The translations under genes were made by a program, and so were the position numbers. Positions 50,877-61,517 of a stretch of 64,000 nucleotides of DNA are shown here, piece by piece. The notes beneath the pieces were generated by a model. It saw only the letters and a program-made list of their open reading frames with translations. It made no database searches and was not told the DNA's origin. Origin of the DNA: Aphis gossypii (Eukaryota > Arthropoda > Insecta > Hemiptera > Aphididae); assembly GCF_020184175.1 (NCBI RefSeq), contig NC_065530.1, positions 74,749,260-74,813,259 of the forward strand, read 5' to 3'. Position 1 is the stretch's first letter. Each line of letters starts with the position of its first letter.

Positions 50877-51327
50877 CAGGGGTGGCAAATCTGTTGAACA
50901 CTACGTGCCAAAAATTACCTTCCCCCCCCCCTCGAGCGTGCCATGAAAAATATTTTTACCTATCATATTATATATTTTATAATATTTACAGTAGAACCCC
51001 TCTCGTCTGCCACTCCATTGGATCCGACCACATAGTATTATCAATATGAATAAATAAAAAAAAGGGGAAATTGGATTGAACATTTACCTATGTATATATG
51101 TAATACTCGTTCAAATTTTTTGTTTTACACATATTACTATGTAGTAAATAATTTAATATAATATATATGTAATTTAAAATAAATATAACGAAATTTTTTC
51201 TTCAAATGTTTCTATATATTCTATTAATCCAACCATACCCCCAGTCACAAAGGTGACGGATTAGAGGGGTTCTACTGTATAGTAAAAATATTTTAATTGT
51301 TTACGTGCCGTGGATTTGGCTGCTTGG
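50877..51327. mobile_element. Diverged hAT-type MITE, outer element of a nest
   Basis: The left end reads CAGGGGTGGCAAAT. The right end, ATTTGGCTGCTTGG, is a worn complement of it. The flanks GCTTAAGC (50869-50876) and GCTCAAGC (51328-51335) match at seven of eight positions. With the inner insertion removed the element is about 162 bp. Confidence 0.6.
50989..51277. mobile_element. pogo/Tigger-like MITE nested in the hAT MITE
   Basis: 289 bp with perfect 15-bp inverted ends CAGTAGAACCCCTCT / AGAGGGGTTCTACTG and TA on both sides (50987-50988 and 51278-51279). CAGT-type ends with a TA duplication fit the pogo branch of Tc1/mariner. Confidence 0.82.
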
Positions 51328-51335
51328 GCTCAAGC

Positions 51336-53327
51336 TTAGAGCGACAAATTTAAAAGGTAGAAACAAAATAGAAAATATTTTATGGAATGACCCAAAAATG
51401 ACGTTGAGATATTATTTTTCTAATTTAAAATATGGAGCGTGAATGACATATCAGTGTATTATTTTCTTTAGGAGTAAAATTTCAATATGTAAATTGGGTA
51501 GTAAATTTATTTTAGCCTATGGGTGGCAAGAACCTTAATCCGGCCCTAAACACATTTATCAGTAAAATTTACCTGATATTCTAATTAATGTAATAGACAT
51601 GCTGTATGTGACTATAGAAATATCAGTTAAACATTTTTTTCGATTATCTCATAGGTAATAGATTTATTACAGATGGGCTAACTATTTTAACAGAGGACAA
51701 AAAAAGTAAAAATAAAAATGTACAACATGCAAAATAAGTATGCATTTTTGTTTTTTGTATGACAATTATGTTAATTTTTTTAACCGACTACAATATGTGA
51801 GTGCAGCATCCTTTTAATACAAATAGAAACTAGAATAAATGTTTTTTAATGATTACAAAATATTGTATAGAAAAATCAATATGTTTTTTTTTTAATTTAT
51901 AACATATTATAAGTAAGGCTTGGATTTTAAAGCACAATAAATAACAATAAAAGCATAAAATTGTTTGAAAAAAGTAAGTCTTTATTTTTTTTTTTAAAAA
52001 AAAAAAACGTGACAAAAAATTAAATAAAACAATTTAAAAAAAGAATTAACGACCGTGTATTTATATTTTCATTAATGGTAGAATATTCTAAAATCAATTA
52101 TATTATCAGACAAAATGGTTTTATACATTGAAATGATTGCTTTACACGTAACCTAACCTAAGTGATGCATATTTAAGGCACTAGCATATTTCATACAAGC
52201 TGTTAGATTGAGAACTATAACTTCTGTCATGCATAACAAAGAAGCTATTTTTACATTTCTTATTTATTTAATTTAATCTATTGTATTATTATATTAGTAC
52301 AATAAACATATTAAAATTCCACAGTTGGAATAATTGCAAAAAAGCAATAATCATTTACATATTAATTTAAAAAATTGGATTTTAACTCATATACAAAAAA
52401 GGAACATGTTATAAGACCCTAGCCCTAATTAAATGAATAAAATATTATGTAAACTTGATTGGAAAAAATTGATAAAGAATATTTTTTTCAAATATTACAT
52501 AATAAATCATTTTTATTTGCATTATAATTATAAGTACTGTGTGAATTACATACATACTTAACCCTTAAATTTAAATCTAAGTGTATGTATTTCATTAAGG
52601 TGTTTACAAAAATATGTTTAAATTTAAAGACACACATATGGTAATTGGAAAATAAATACAACTTTGTAAAAAGAAGAAACAAAAATAAAATATTTTATGA
52701 ATGTTAAATAATGATGTCTGATGACATTTATTAAAACATTGATAAGAATAAAAATTATACAAAACTGTATAATTTCATTAATGAAAATAATAATAAGACA
52801 ATATTAAAAACAAAAACCATAATTTTGTAAAAATAAGATAAGATTTATTTGTTTTATTCTTGCATACCAATAATTGATTAAAATCCATTTAAAAAAAAAA
52901 AAGATAAAAATGACAATAGATAAAATATAACAATTTTTATTTCTTTCTTACTAAATTAAAAGTGGATAATTTGTGATGTAAATATAAGCTATCACCGTTG
53001 AAAAGATATTTATAAAAAAAGATGTGATGATACAGATATAAAATTGCCAACAATATTAATAGATAAACAAATTATCTATAAAATATATTAAAAAAAATTT
53101 ATTTTGAATAGTTTGTTTTGTACCTATAGTCAGAATATTATCGAGGAACTTGCATGTGATAGTCAATGACTGGTGTATTAACTTTTAATTTATAATCTGT
53201 AGTTATCGATATTTTCCCCATTTTTTTTATTTGGGTAATCAAAATCAATTCTATAATATAAATACTAGTTTGAGAGATATTTTTTTATAAGTATCTCAAA
53301 GGTAATATTTTGAATTCAATAACTTAT
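51336..53327. other. Intergenic DNA and presumed TBPH 3' UTR
   Basis: AT-rich with no supported gene. The TBPH 3' UTR on the - strand must occupy part of the right side. Complements of AATAAA occur at about 52845 and elsewhere, but none stands out. Confidence 0.5.
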
Positions 53328-54425
53328 TTATCTCCTCATCCACCAATCATCAGTTCCTTGTAATTTATCACCTTGATTACCCTGTCCTTTCAAATTTCCA
53401 ATCACTCCCATTACTGCTTTGTTTACTGCAGCTGCTACCATGTCTGAATTTATATTCTTTTCATTTGTATAACTATTATTGACTGATTGGTGCCCACTTC
53501 CTCGACTATATAGCCGGTCATAGTAATCCTGATCATAGTCCCAAATGCTATCTTGGGACCAGGCTTGTGGCTGATTGGGTGATCGGTCTCTTCTCCTATC
53601 CTTAACTCTGTCTCTACTGTCATAATCATTCCATTTAGGAGCCATTTCTTTTTTTGGTATAGCTTCTGTACATACTACACTACAATCGCCAACTTTATGA
53701 TCTTTACCAATAACTTTTTGAGCTGATAAAGGGTCAGTAAACGTCACAAATGCAAAACCTCTATGTGGCCTAGGTAAAAATAAATCTGAAATTTCTCCAA
53801 ATTTGATAAAATAATTTTTTAATGCTTCTTCATCCACTTCTTCAGACACTTGACCTATAAATACTTTACGAGGAACTTTATTTACATGTTTGTCTTTACT
53901 ATTTGGTATACGTACATCACACCACCGACCTTCAATGTTGTGTCGTTCAAGCATAACACGGACTTGAGACTTCTTGTGCTTAAACCTGACAAATCCATAC
54001 CCTTTTGATTTACCATTAGGATCAGTCTTAATTTGAGTATATTCTACTTGACCAAATTTGGTGAAATATTTTTTCAAATCCTCTTCAGTTACCTTCCATG
54101 GTAAACCCAGCACAACCAAATCCATATCAGAAACACTGTTATCATCTTCAACCTTATTACTATCTTCAATTTCACTGTGTTTACGTTTTTCTGCAGGTGT
54201 ATTACGAAAATTACACAAATACATACGATCTAACCAGCCATCTTCAGGAGGGTATAATTTGCCTTCATTGAGACGTACTATACGTAACCTATTATTAACA
54301 CGATACTTCAAACCAATTATCCCAGGATATTGTGCTTCTAAAGTAGATAAAAGAAGACTGTTGTCTTCTTCTGTAGGCATATCAATGGGATCACTGTTTT
54401 CACTTGCTGATACTTGCACATACAT
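53328..54425 (-). CDS. TBPH: TAR DNA-binding protein 43 homologue (TDP-43/TBPH)
   Basis: 365 codons in one uninterrupted exon. The ATG at 54425-54423 follows TTTTTTTGACAG/AC by two bases, so a 5' UTR intron with its acceptor at 54428 is likely. This start matches the family's MYVQVSAS-like beginning. Residues 1-76 form the conserved N-terminal domain (STLEAQYPGIIGLKYR; NEGKLYPPEDGW). A basic KRKH patch at about 80-83 sits where the nuclear localisation signal is expected. RRM1 is about 101-175 (RNP2 LVVLGL, RNP1 KGYGFVRF). RRM2 is about 186-257 (RNP2 KVFIGQ, RNP1 RGFAFVTF). The family binds UG-rich RNA and controls splicing and mRNA stability, mostly in the nucleus. The tail (261-365) has only eight glycines, so the usual glycine-rich low-complexity domain is missing. 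It contains an RD/DR-rich stretch, a tyrosine/aspartate patch (DYDQDYYDRLY) and one hydrophobic helix (VAAAVNKAVMGVIGNL), and ends DDWWMRR. Confidence 0.95.
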   Translation of the reverse strand: MYVQVSASENSDPIDMPTEEDNSLLLSTLEAQYPGIIGLKYRVNNRLRIVRLNEGKLYPPEDGWLDRMYLCNFRNTPAEKRKHSEIEDSNKVEDDNSVSDMDLVVLGLPWKVTEEDLKKYFTKFGQVEYTQIKTDPNGKSKGYGFVRFKHKKSQVRVMLERHNIEGRWCDVRIPNSKDKHVNKVPRKVFIGQVSEEVDEEALKNYFIKFGEISDLFLPRPHRGFAFVTFTDPLSAQKVIGKDHKVGDCSVVCTEAIPKKEMAPKWNDYDSRDRVKDRRRDRSPNQPQAWSQDSIWDYDQDYYDRLYSRGSGHQSVNNSYTNEKNINSDMVAAAVNKAVMGVIGNLKGQGNQGDKLQGTDDWWMRR

Positions 54426-55439
54426 GTCTGTCAAAAAAAAAAAAAAATTAAATAATTAAAGTTTAGCTAAATGTTTTCCAAAATTAATTATTTAAGTAAA
54501 AAGCAATTATATCTATAGTAAACACAGAGAATATTTCTTAATAAGACACTTGTCAAAAAATAAATAATATATAGTACTGATTTTTAGTAATTCAACTAAA
54601 TGTACTGTATATTAGATATTAAATGGTCAGAAATAGTGTAGACAGCAGATGTTGACTACCTAGATATTATGTAAGTACCTACTACGCTAAAAAAATATAG
54701 TTGAAATATCGAAATGTCTTATTACATAACTAAAAAATTCTCTAGATAGACTCGTGTTTGATATTTTTATAGTTTTCTTTTAATGGTTTAAGTATTTTGA
54801 ATCACTTACTAAAATATGTGCAAATATATGATTGTTACGGATCTAAAGCGTAAAACAGTACAGTTAACTAAGCAAACAGTGTATGGTATGTCAACCAAAC
54901 TGATAATCTACAATCAACAGCTATTTATGAATTTTAAAAGAAATATATAGAATGTAGAATTATTGAAATATCAAAGATCGATTGTAGTTTAATTTATCTC
55001 GTTATTGTCATTTGTCGACTTGTCGTTAGTCGTCGACAATCAACGAAATTATAAATTGAAAACAATTATAGGTATTGTTATGTTTCAAAAACTAATAATT
55101 AGGTACAGTAAAAAAAAAAAAAATAATAATAACGATAACCTAACGCGGACGACGTATCTAGTTGCGAGTTCTCGCACAATTTTAAGACATTAGACAATGT
55201 AAATAAAATAGTAAATTGTGGTTTTGCGTTATCAAAAAAGCCGGCAGCCATATGCAACAAAGTACAATAACGGCGACAACTTTCACGTCGCTTAAACGGT
55301 CACATTGATTGTCCGTATTATTTTTTTCCTCTTACATGGTAATCATGGTAAGTCGTTTGCAATATTTGCATTCATGACGTCAAAATATGCATAGAAAAAC
55401 CGGGAAATACGTATCAATAAACGAGGAAAATTCAAAATA
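54426..55439 (-). promoter_or_regulatory. TBPH 5' region
   Basis: It contains a polypyrimidine tract and GACAG acceptor just before the TBPH start, then AT-rich sequence, presumably a 5' UTR intron. A less AT-rich patch follows at about 54985-55350, with several GTCGAC/GTCGT motifs, CGGCGACAACTTTCACGTCG near 55272 and GCCGGCAGCCATATG near 55240. This patch is the likely promoter and first-exon zone. No exact start site can be assigned. Confidence 0.4.
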
Positions 55440-56215
55440 ATATGGAACCATTAACAATATTGGTTGACGAAAGGGGATTCTCAGTTATTGTGACTATTTC
55501 GCTAACTCCTCTCCTTCCGTTCCTTTTTAGAGCTGCTACTCTGTAAGTTATACCATGATTTTCTATACATTTTTCCTGTGGCTTCTTACCAGTAGTGTTC
55601 TCCAAGATGGTTCTAACTACTGAAACTATTTTCGTTGTTTCTCTTTTTTTTTTTTTTTGTCTCTTTTATAACATGATTTTTGTTATATTTCATTATTGTA
55701 CAAATAATTTCTTATTAACACTACTGTTTATGTACATTTTCTTATTAACATTCATTGTGAACCCACCAATTACTGTAATAATAATTTCATTTTTTTTCCC
55801 ATTGTAGATACTGATTTAATTTTTTTATAAATTTCTATTGTCATCACATTTAATTGTGCTTCTGTATCCAACTTTATTTCTACATTTAATTAATTTATTT
55901 TTAGATTATCTGTTCATGTATTACTTGTACAGTTGTATCTATTTCAATCTCATCCAAACATAAAAATGCATACACTTAATTTTCTTTTTCTACTGTATTA
56001 ACCTGATTGTTTTCATTTTTACTTTATTTTTGCACATCAACACAAAATTGTTTTTATTACCAACGCGTTCACGCGTATTACAAATTCTATTATAAGCCGG
56101 ACATTCATTTATACCATGTATTTTACCACACTTATTATAGCAATTAAATTTATATGTTTTTATACATTACCCTTTTCCTTAGACGTTTTCTTTAAATATC
56201 TCTGCTGTATGTGTT
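55440..56215 (-). pseudogene. Ty3/gypsy-type retrotransposon gag-protease relic
   Basis: On the - strand, about 56165-56040 encodes YKFNCYNKCGKIHGINECPA and then YNRICNTR, a zinc-knuckle region (C-C-H-C) with one extra residue between the first two cysteines. Just upstream SRDSEHIQQRYLKKTSKEK occurs in another frame. Further along (about 55790-55690) NEIIITVIGGFTMNV and KKMYINSSVNKK resemble the retroviral-type protease region of Ty3/gypsy elements. Frames are broken by stops and shifts and no reverse transcriptase is present, so the element is dead. Identification rests on motif layout only. Confidence 0.5.
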
Positions 56216-56225
56216 CACTGTCTCT

Positions 56226-57115
56226 TGCCAAAAATACATAGTTATGACCATTTAGATCACTTTTATTTTAGAAAATAATTTTTCCTCAAACACAGCTGAT
56301 CATTAGAACTAAATCCAAATTAAATAACGTATATTTGTTGTGAAATAATATTCATTTATTTCAATTATTATAGGTACTCTTATAGACTAAAAAATTTAAC
56401 GTATTTATTGTTATTTTAATAGTCAGCTATTAGCTCCAATAATAGCTGTCTGTCTAATCTAAATATTTACAAACATTTAATAGGTACTTTTAATAGTACA
56501 TAGATATTTTAATATTTATATTTTTTATAGATTTATATATTATTGAGTACACATATTATTATATAGTATATACATTTATATATTAAATATATTTTAAGAA
56601 TTAAAAAAGTGTTGAATTTAAATAGTAGTATACCTGGAGGAAGGGTATCATTTTTATGTAACGTAATGACTATTTTTAATAATTTTGTTTTGATATAGGC
56701 AAATATTTACAGTCTCACTTATTTCGTAAGATAATTAAACATGCATTCAAACTCAATACTAGTAAGCAGGAAATGGGCGAATGCAGTGCTACGACAAAGC
56801 AAATTATTTTAACTAACTTCTTATTTAATGTATAATTCAATATTTATTTGTTTTACTAATATATTATTAATTATTTATATTGGCGTATGGGACGCATTTT
56901 ATACCCAAAAAAGAACAGTTAACAATCTTAATAATATCTATATTATCAATTATTATTGTCGATCGACGTTCGCTCGTATTCGTTTACGATGTGGATTAGG
57001 CCTAATGAGGACATCACAATAAAAAAAACGCGCCTCTTGTAATACCTTGTAAACGACATGAACGACGTAAATTGTATGTCGTTTAAGAATTAAACGTGGT
57101 GAGGAAAATTACACA
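56226..57115 (-). repeat. Dispersed 0.9-kb repeat, copy 2 (inverted)
   Basis: Reverse-complement counterpart of 15308-16260, about 890 bp with several indels. It shares the GTCGATCGACGTTCG-type block, AGGCCTAATGAGGACATCAC and the GTGAGGAAAATTACACA end. It lies against a gypsy gag relic, while copy 1 lies against a LINE fragment, so this is an independently inserted mobile repeat and not one big duplication. Confidence 0.82.
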
Positions 57116-58512
57116 ATATTATCATATTAGAAGATAAATAATATCTCTCATACAAATCTAAAATTCGTATACTTAACGACTCATTCCAATGCAATCTGGC
57201 TCAATTCTAAACACGATCATGCGTCAGTAAAATTCGAGAGGAAAAAAAATTTCTAATTATTTTTCATTGAGAAGTCAGTAGGATAATCTCCTTTTTTTAC
57301 TCTTAAAAATGAAAAATAGGAATAATCCCGGCGTTTCGTATAGGCTTTTTAGGTACAAGACGGTCCGTTTTTTCCGTACCTCTACCATAAATGATATTAA
57401 GTATTAACCTAAGTACCCTAATGATTTCTATTATTTCTAATTCCCCTATGAATATTTATCAACTGTCAGCTAGGACTAGTGGCAACTGTTGCAACTATAG
57501 TTGTGTATTGACTCTTACTTTACAATGACGTCCAAACAACGTATTTCCTACTATTTATTATTATTATTATTACTCTTAGCATGAAATATTAGCTTTTCAA
57601 ATGAAAATAAACAATTAGGGAATAAAAATATGTGTACCCAAAGATTTAAATATCTTATTGATTATCTTTTATGACATAATTAGAAAGGGTACCTACCTTA
57701 AAAAATGTTCGCGGTTGAACCGCGTATGTGTAAACGCGTATCAGGCGGTTGTATTTAAAATCAAAAAATTTGAATTTTTTGGGCAGTTCAACCGCTATGT
57801 GTGGCCCTGGCCTAAGTGGTCATGTTTATTTTAATAGGTATTTGTTAATAGTTTTATTAGTGATTATATTTATGTGTATAAAAGGTGATTCTTTAATCAA
57901 ATAATATTCATTTTTTGAAAACTTATTTATATTTTTGAAAATAATTTTCAGTCAAAATAAAACAATATTTTATTAAATTTTTTTAAGTATTTTATTTTTT
58001 TGAATGATAACATAAATTATATTTTTAGTTTCATATTAAAAAAATATTTTCAAAAACGTTAGTAGGTGGACGTTAAAATAATGAGTATTGCTTGATAAAA
58101 TAATTTGCAGTATAGGTGGTAGGTAGTATATTTCTGGTTAAGTATCATAAAACACTTTTTCAATTTTACACTAAGTGTTATTTAGCAGAACTGCGTACAA
58201 ATAATTTTTAATTTTTTGCTTTTATGTGTACTAAAAAAATTATAATAATAAACAAATATTGAAATTTTTTATTTAGTTTATGAGATCATTTTAGTTATAA
58301 TACAAAGTAACAATTTCTATAAAAAAATCATATTGATAGTGCTTCAATTGAAAAAAATGAATTGTACAACAATGTTGTATGAAAGATTTCAGTCTAAATA
58401 GAGTTGATACATATCCTATTTACTCACATTCAATTTTATAATTATTTAACAGTACAAAACATAAGTCCTTTTCAAAATAGCAAAATTAAATGTATTAGGT
58501 ATGTTAAGTTTT
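57116..58512. other. Intergenic DNA between the repeat and CDPF1
   Basis: AT-rich with no gene. The block at about 57700-57815 carries GCGGTTGAACCGCG and CAGTTCAACCGCTATGTG, an imperfect inverted arrangement ending GGCCCTGGCCTAA, possibly a worn MITE. The CDPF1 3' UTR should lie on the right side. Confidence 0.45.
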
Positions 58513-59508
58513 CTAAATTCTTTTTGTTGTTTTGATTTTTTCTTGAATACTAGTAGGGAAATTTAAAATATATTTTCTTGCACAAGTAGAGCAGAAAAAC
58601 TTTGAATAAAATAAACTGCATTCAGGTTTTATACAAACATCTTTGTCACACATAGAACATACTGATCCTAAGATTAAAAATTGCTTTTTGCTACGCGGTG
58701 AAAATGGATCTCTTGCTAAATAATAATCCACTTTTGTTCCCACCTGGCGATTAAATGATACGTGGTCATTAAAACAATCATATCGTTCAGTCAGATTACA
58801 GTTTTTGCACACAAAAATTGGTCTTTCTTCAACTACTGGTTCAGTTCTAAAAAAAATATAAAAAAATAAAATTATAGTTAAAAAAATATGATTAATATAT
58901 GATACATCTATTTAATATATTTGATATTTGATAGAAATAAAAAGAAAATATTCAAATTAAAATATTTGAATATATTATTCAAAAATAAGTGTTAGTGTAA
59001 AAATATTGACTACCTATATTAAATATTAAATAAAAAAGAAAAATTATTTTTTCAATGAGTTAGGTAAAGTTTAAGTAGGTATTAAAAGTATTTATTTATA
59101 ATACAGAAATATATGACTGTATGAGTATAGTGCAACAGATTTGTGCTCTTTTCTATTTATATATATTCATATTCAAAATTATATAGTAATCTATAACTAG
59201 GGAAACTAATTGATTAAGTGATAAACAATAAATTTGACAACAAAATGTTACCAAGTTTTAATCAATTACATTGACAATATATTGTTGTTTGAAGATTATT
59301 TAGGGTTTAAATAATGCCTAAATTTTAGGCAATAAAAAGTATTTTCTTAGTATAAAATATTTACTTACTCAGTGTTAACTATTTTTGTTTCTTCAACTTT
59401 ATTATCTGGAGTTTCAGTTTTATCGGAATCTTCATAACTTTTACTATTCTTTATGTTTAATTTTGTTTCTGGATTTTCATTTAAAGGATGCTCTTGTTTG
59501 ACAAACAT
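58513..59508 (-). CDS. CDPF1: Cysteine-rich DPF-motif protein, CDPF1-like
   Basis: Two coding exons: 59508-59369 (ATG start) and 58846-58513 (stop TAG). They are joined through the split codon GA/A to give 157 residues. The first exon is charged and low-complexity (MFVKQEHPLNENPETK...). The second begins with PIFVCKNCNLTERYDCF and contains RDPFSPRSK, the DPF signature. It has cysteine pairs CKNC, CSMCDKDVC, C...F-C and CSTC, and ends KTTKRI. This cysteine pattern around a DPF motif defines the CDPF1 family, a small, widely conserved presumed zinc-binding protein without an established function. An acceptor TTTATAG lies 9 bases before the start codon (59509-59518), so a non-coding first exon is likely. 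The neighbours give no functional clue. Family assignment is by motif recognition. Confidence 0.85.
58847..59368 (-). other. CDPF1 intron
   Basis: 0.5-kb intron with GTAAGT donor (59368) and TTTTTTTTAG acceptor (58847-58848). AT-rich, nothing else recognised. Confidence 0.8.
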
Positions 59509-59518
59509 TTTGAACTTC

Positions 59519-61517
59519 TATAAATATGATTATTTTATTCCATAGGTATCAACAACATTAATTTATTTCTTTATATTAAGATACAGAATTTTTCTTTAAA
59601 AATGTAATTACTTAAATAAATAATTATATATTATTCTTTTTAGTAAGCTAGAATTGTTTATAAGAGAAAACTTGTCAAATAGCAGAATTCAAACCACGAT
59701 TTAAACACCACTATTAAAAACAGCTTTACAATAGAAATACCTTGGATTAGGTGGTTAAACATGAAATCCGTAGATCTTATGACGATAGAATTTTAACTCA
59801 ACCTAGGTGAAAAAGTGCTGGTGTTGACTATTATCTGTATTCTGTACGTGGATTCAGGTCACTCAGGATTTTACTTACAACTTAGAAACTCCGTTTAGAC
59901 CGTTTGGAAAATTGAATATTATTATTATTATTATTACATTGATATTATAAATTATAATATCAAATTCTAAAATTTAAATAACAGAATAGATAAGGTCTAT
60001 AATCTTATCAATAATCGTAAATCATAACTGTACGATACTACGATGCCCGTAGGGCGTAGACATAATATAAGTTATAACACATAAATTATATCAGCTGGTC
60101 TATGACGATGCCTATATTATGTAAAATTCTTGCACAAGTTGCACACATTGCCACTCATTTAGCCATGTTTGTACACTGCACACTGCATAGTGCATACTGC
60201 ATACTGCACAGTGCAGTAGTGCACATTACACTATTGACTACTGTCTACTACAGGCTACAGCTACATATTCTTTACTCTATGGGCTATAGCTATTAAAAAT
60301 GAGCCGATTAACTTAATGTTAGCAATATTAATTTCTTTTCAAGATTTTTCAATCCAGCAATATTAACATATTTTACAATTCAACATAATATATTAATATT
60401 GTTATCACATTAGTATGACTTTATAGAGTATTGACTAAGATTATTGTTTACTATGTTATTAAATACTTATTAGTTATTTGTAATACACGAATAACTCGTT
60501 GAATATACTATATAATGTAATAATAATTAATAACCATAATTAATGTTAATACAATAATACTACATACATTTGTAAGTGTATAGTTTATCTGATTTTAAAT
60601 TATAAATCTTGGGAATGGCGGAAATTTCCCCCCGACAGTTTTGGCGTAGTAGGACATTTTCTTTTTAAGTTTATTATTTAACAAGAAATTATTTTTTCTT
60701 AATAAAATATAATTTTTTCATAAATATAATCAATTATACTATAATTACCTACTAATTACCTAAATCAATTTGATATATACGTTTTGTCTTTTAGTATGTA
60801 AATGTAATACTTACTATTTGTAATAATTACTATGTAATTACATGTTTTGTGAATACTAATGAATAAATGAGTAGGGCCACATTGTCCACATTAAGTACCT
60901 ATCCGTTTATGAAGGATCCGTAAAGGTTAGGTTAGTAAACATGTGTACGTTTTTAACGAATAGTGATTTGGTGTCCAAATCCATCAGTTTTTTTATCCGT
61001 TAGCAATGGAAATTAAAGATGTTAAAAATTTTGCAATAAGCTGTGCCCGCAAGGCATTTTAATGTGCGGTGCCCTGAGCCACTGCACAGCTCAAATCGCC
61101 TTCAAGCTGACCCTGGGAGAGAAGCTTAATTTAAAAAATTTTAAATTTCACTATTTATGTATATTCAATTTACTGATACAAACAAAATTATATACATAAA
61201 AACAATACAATTGCTGCAATTTGAAACAAGTATTATAGTTTATTATTGTGTTGACTATAAAATTAATACGTAGAATACAGTTAACTCTGTAAGATGTGTA
61301 TGTTTCATTAAAAGAATTTAATCATCAGCACTAAATTAGAAAAAATAATACAATAACAAACAATGATGTATTTAAAGTGCTAAAAATTACTATACAGCGT
61401 TGTTGTTTATCTTGAAATCTTTCAAGGATTAAAATAGTTTAGTTTTACTTAAGGAATCTACTATACAGTATACACTATACAATAAAAAAAAAAAAAAAAA
61501 AAATGAATAATTTATAT
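59519..61517. other. CDPF1 upstream region and HCCS downstream DNA
   Basis: The CDPF1 5' UTR and promoter should lie in the first few hundred bases. At 60165-60235 an imperfect TGCATACTGCACAGTGCA-type repeat occurs. A GC-richer patch at 61035-61120 is unexplained. A complement of AATAAA at 61239-61244 is a possible HCCS poly(A) signal. A poly-A run of about 20 bases lies at 61483-61503. Confidence 0.45.

Noticed and set aside
54058..54459. 133-codon + strand frame across the TBPH gene
   Set aside because: It is the antisense shadow of the TBPH coding exon, which has clear RRM domains on the - strand.
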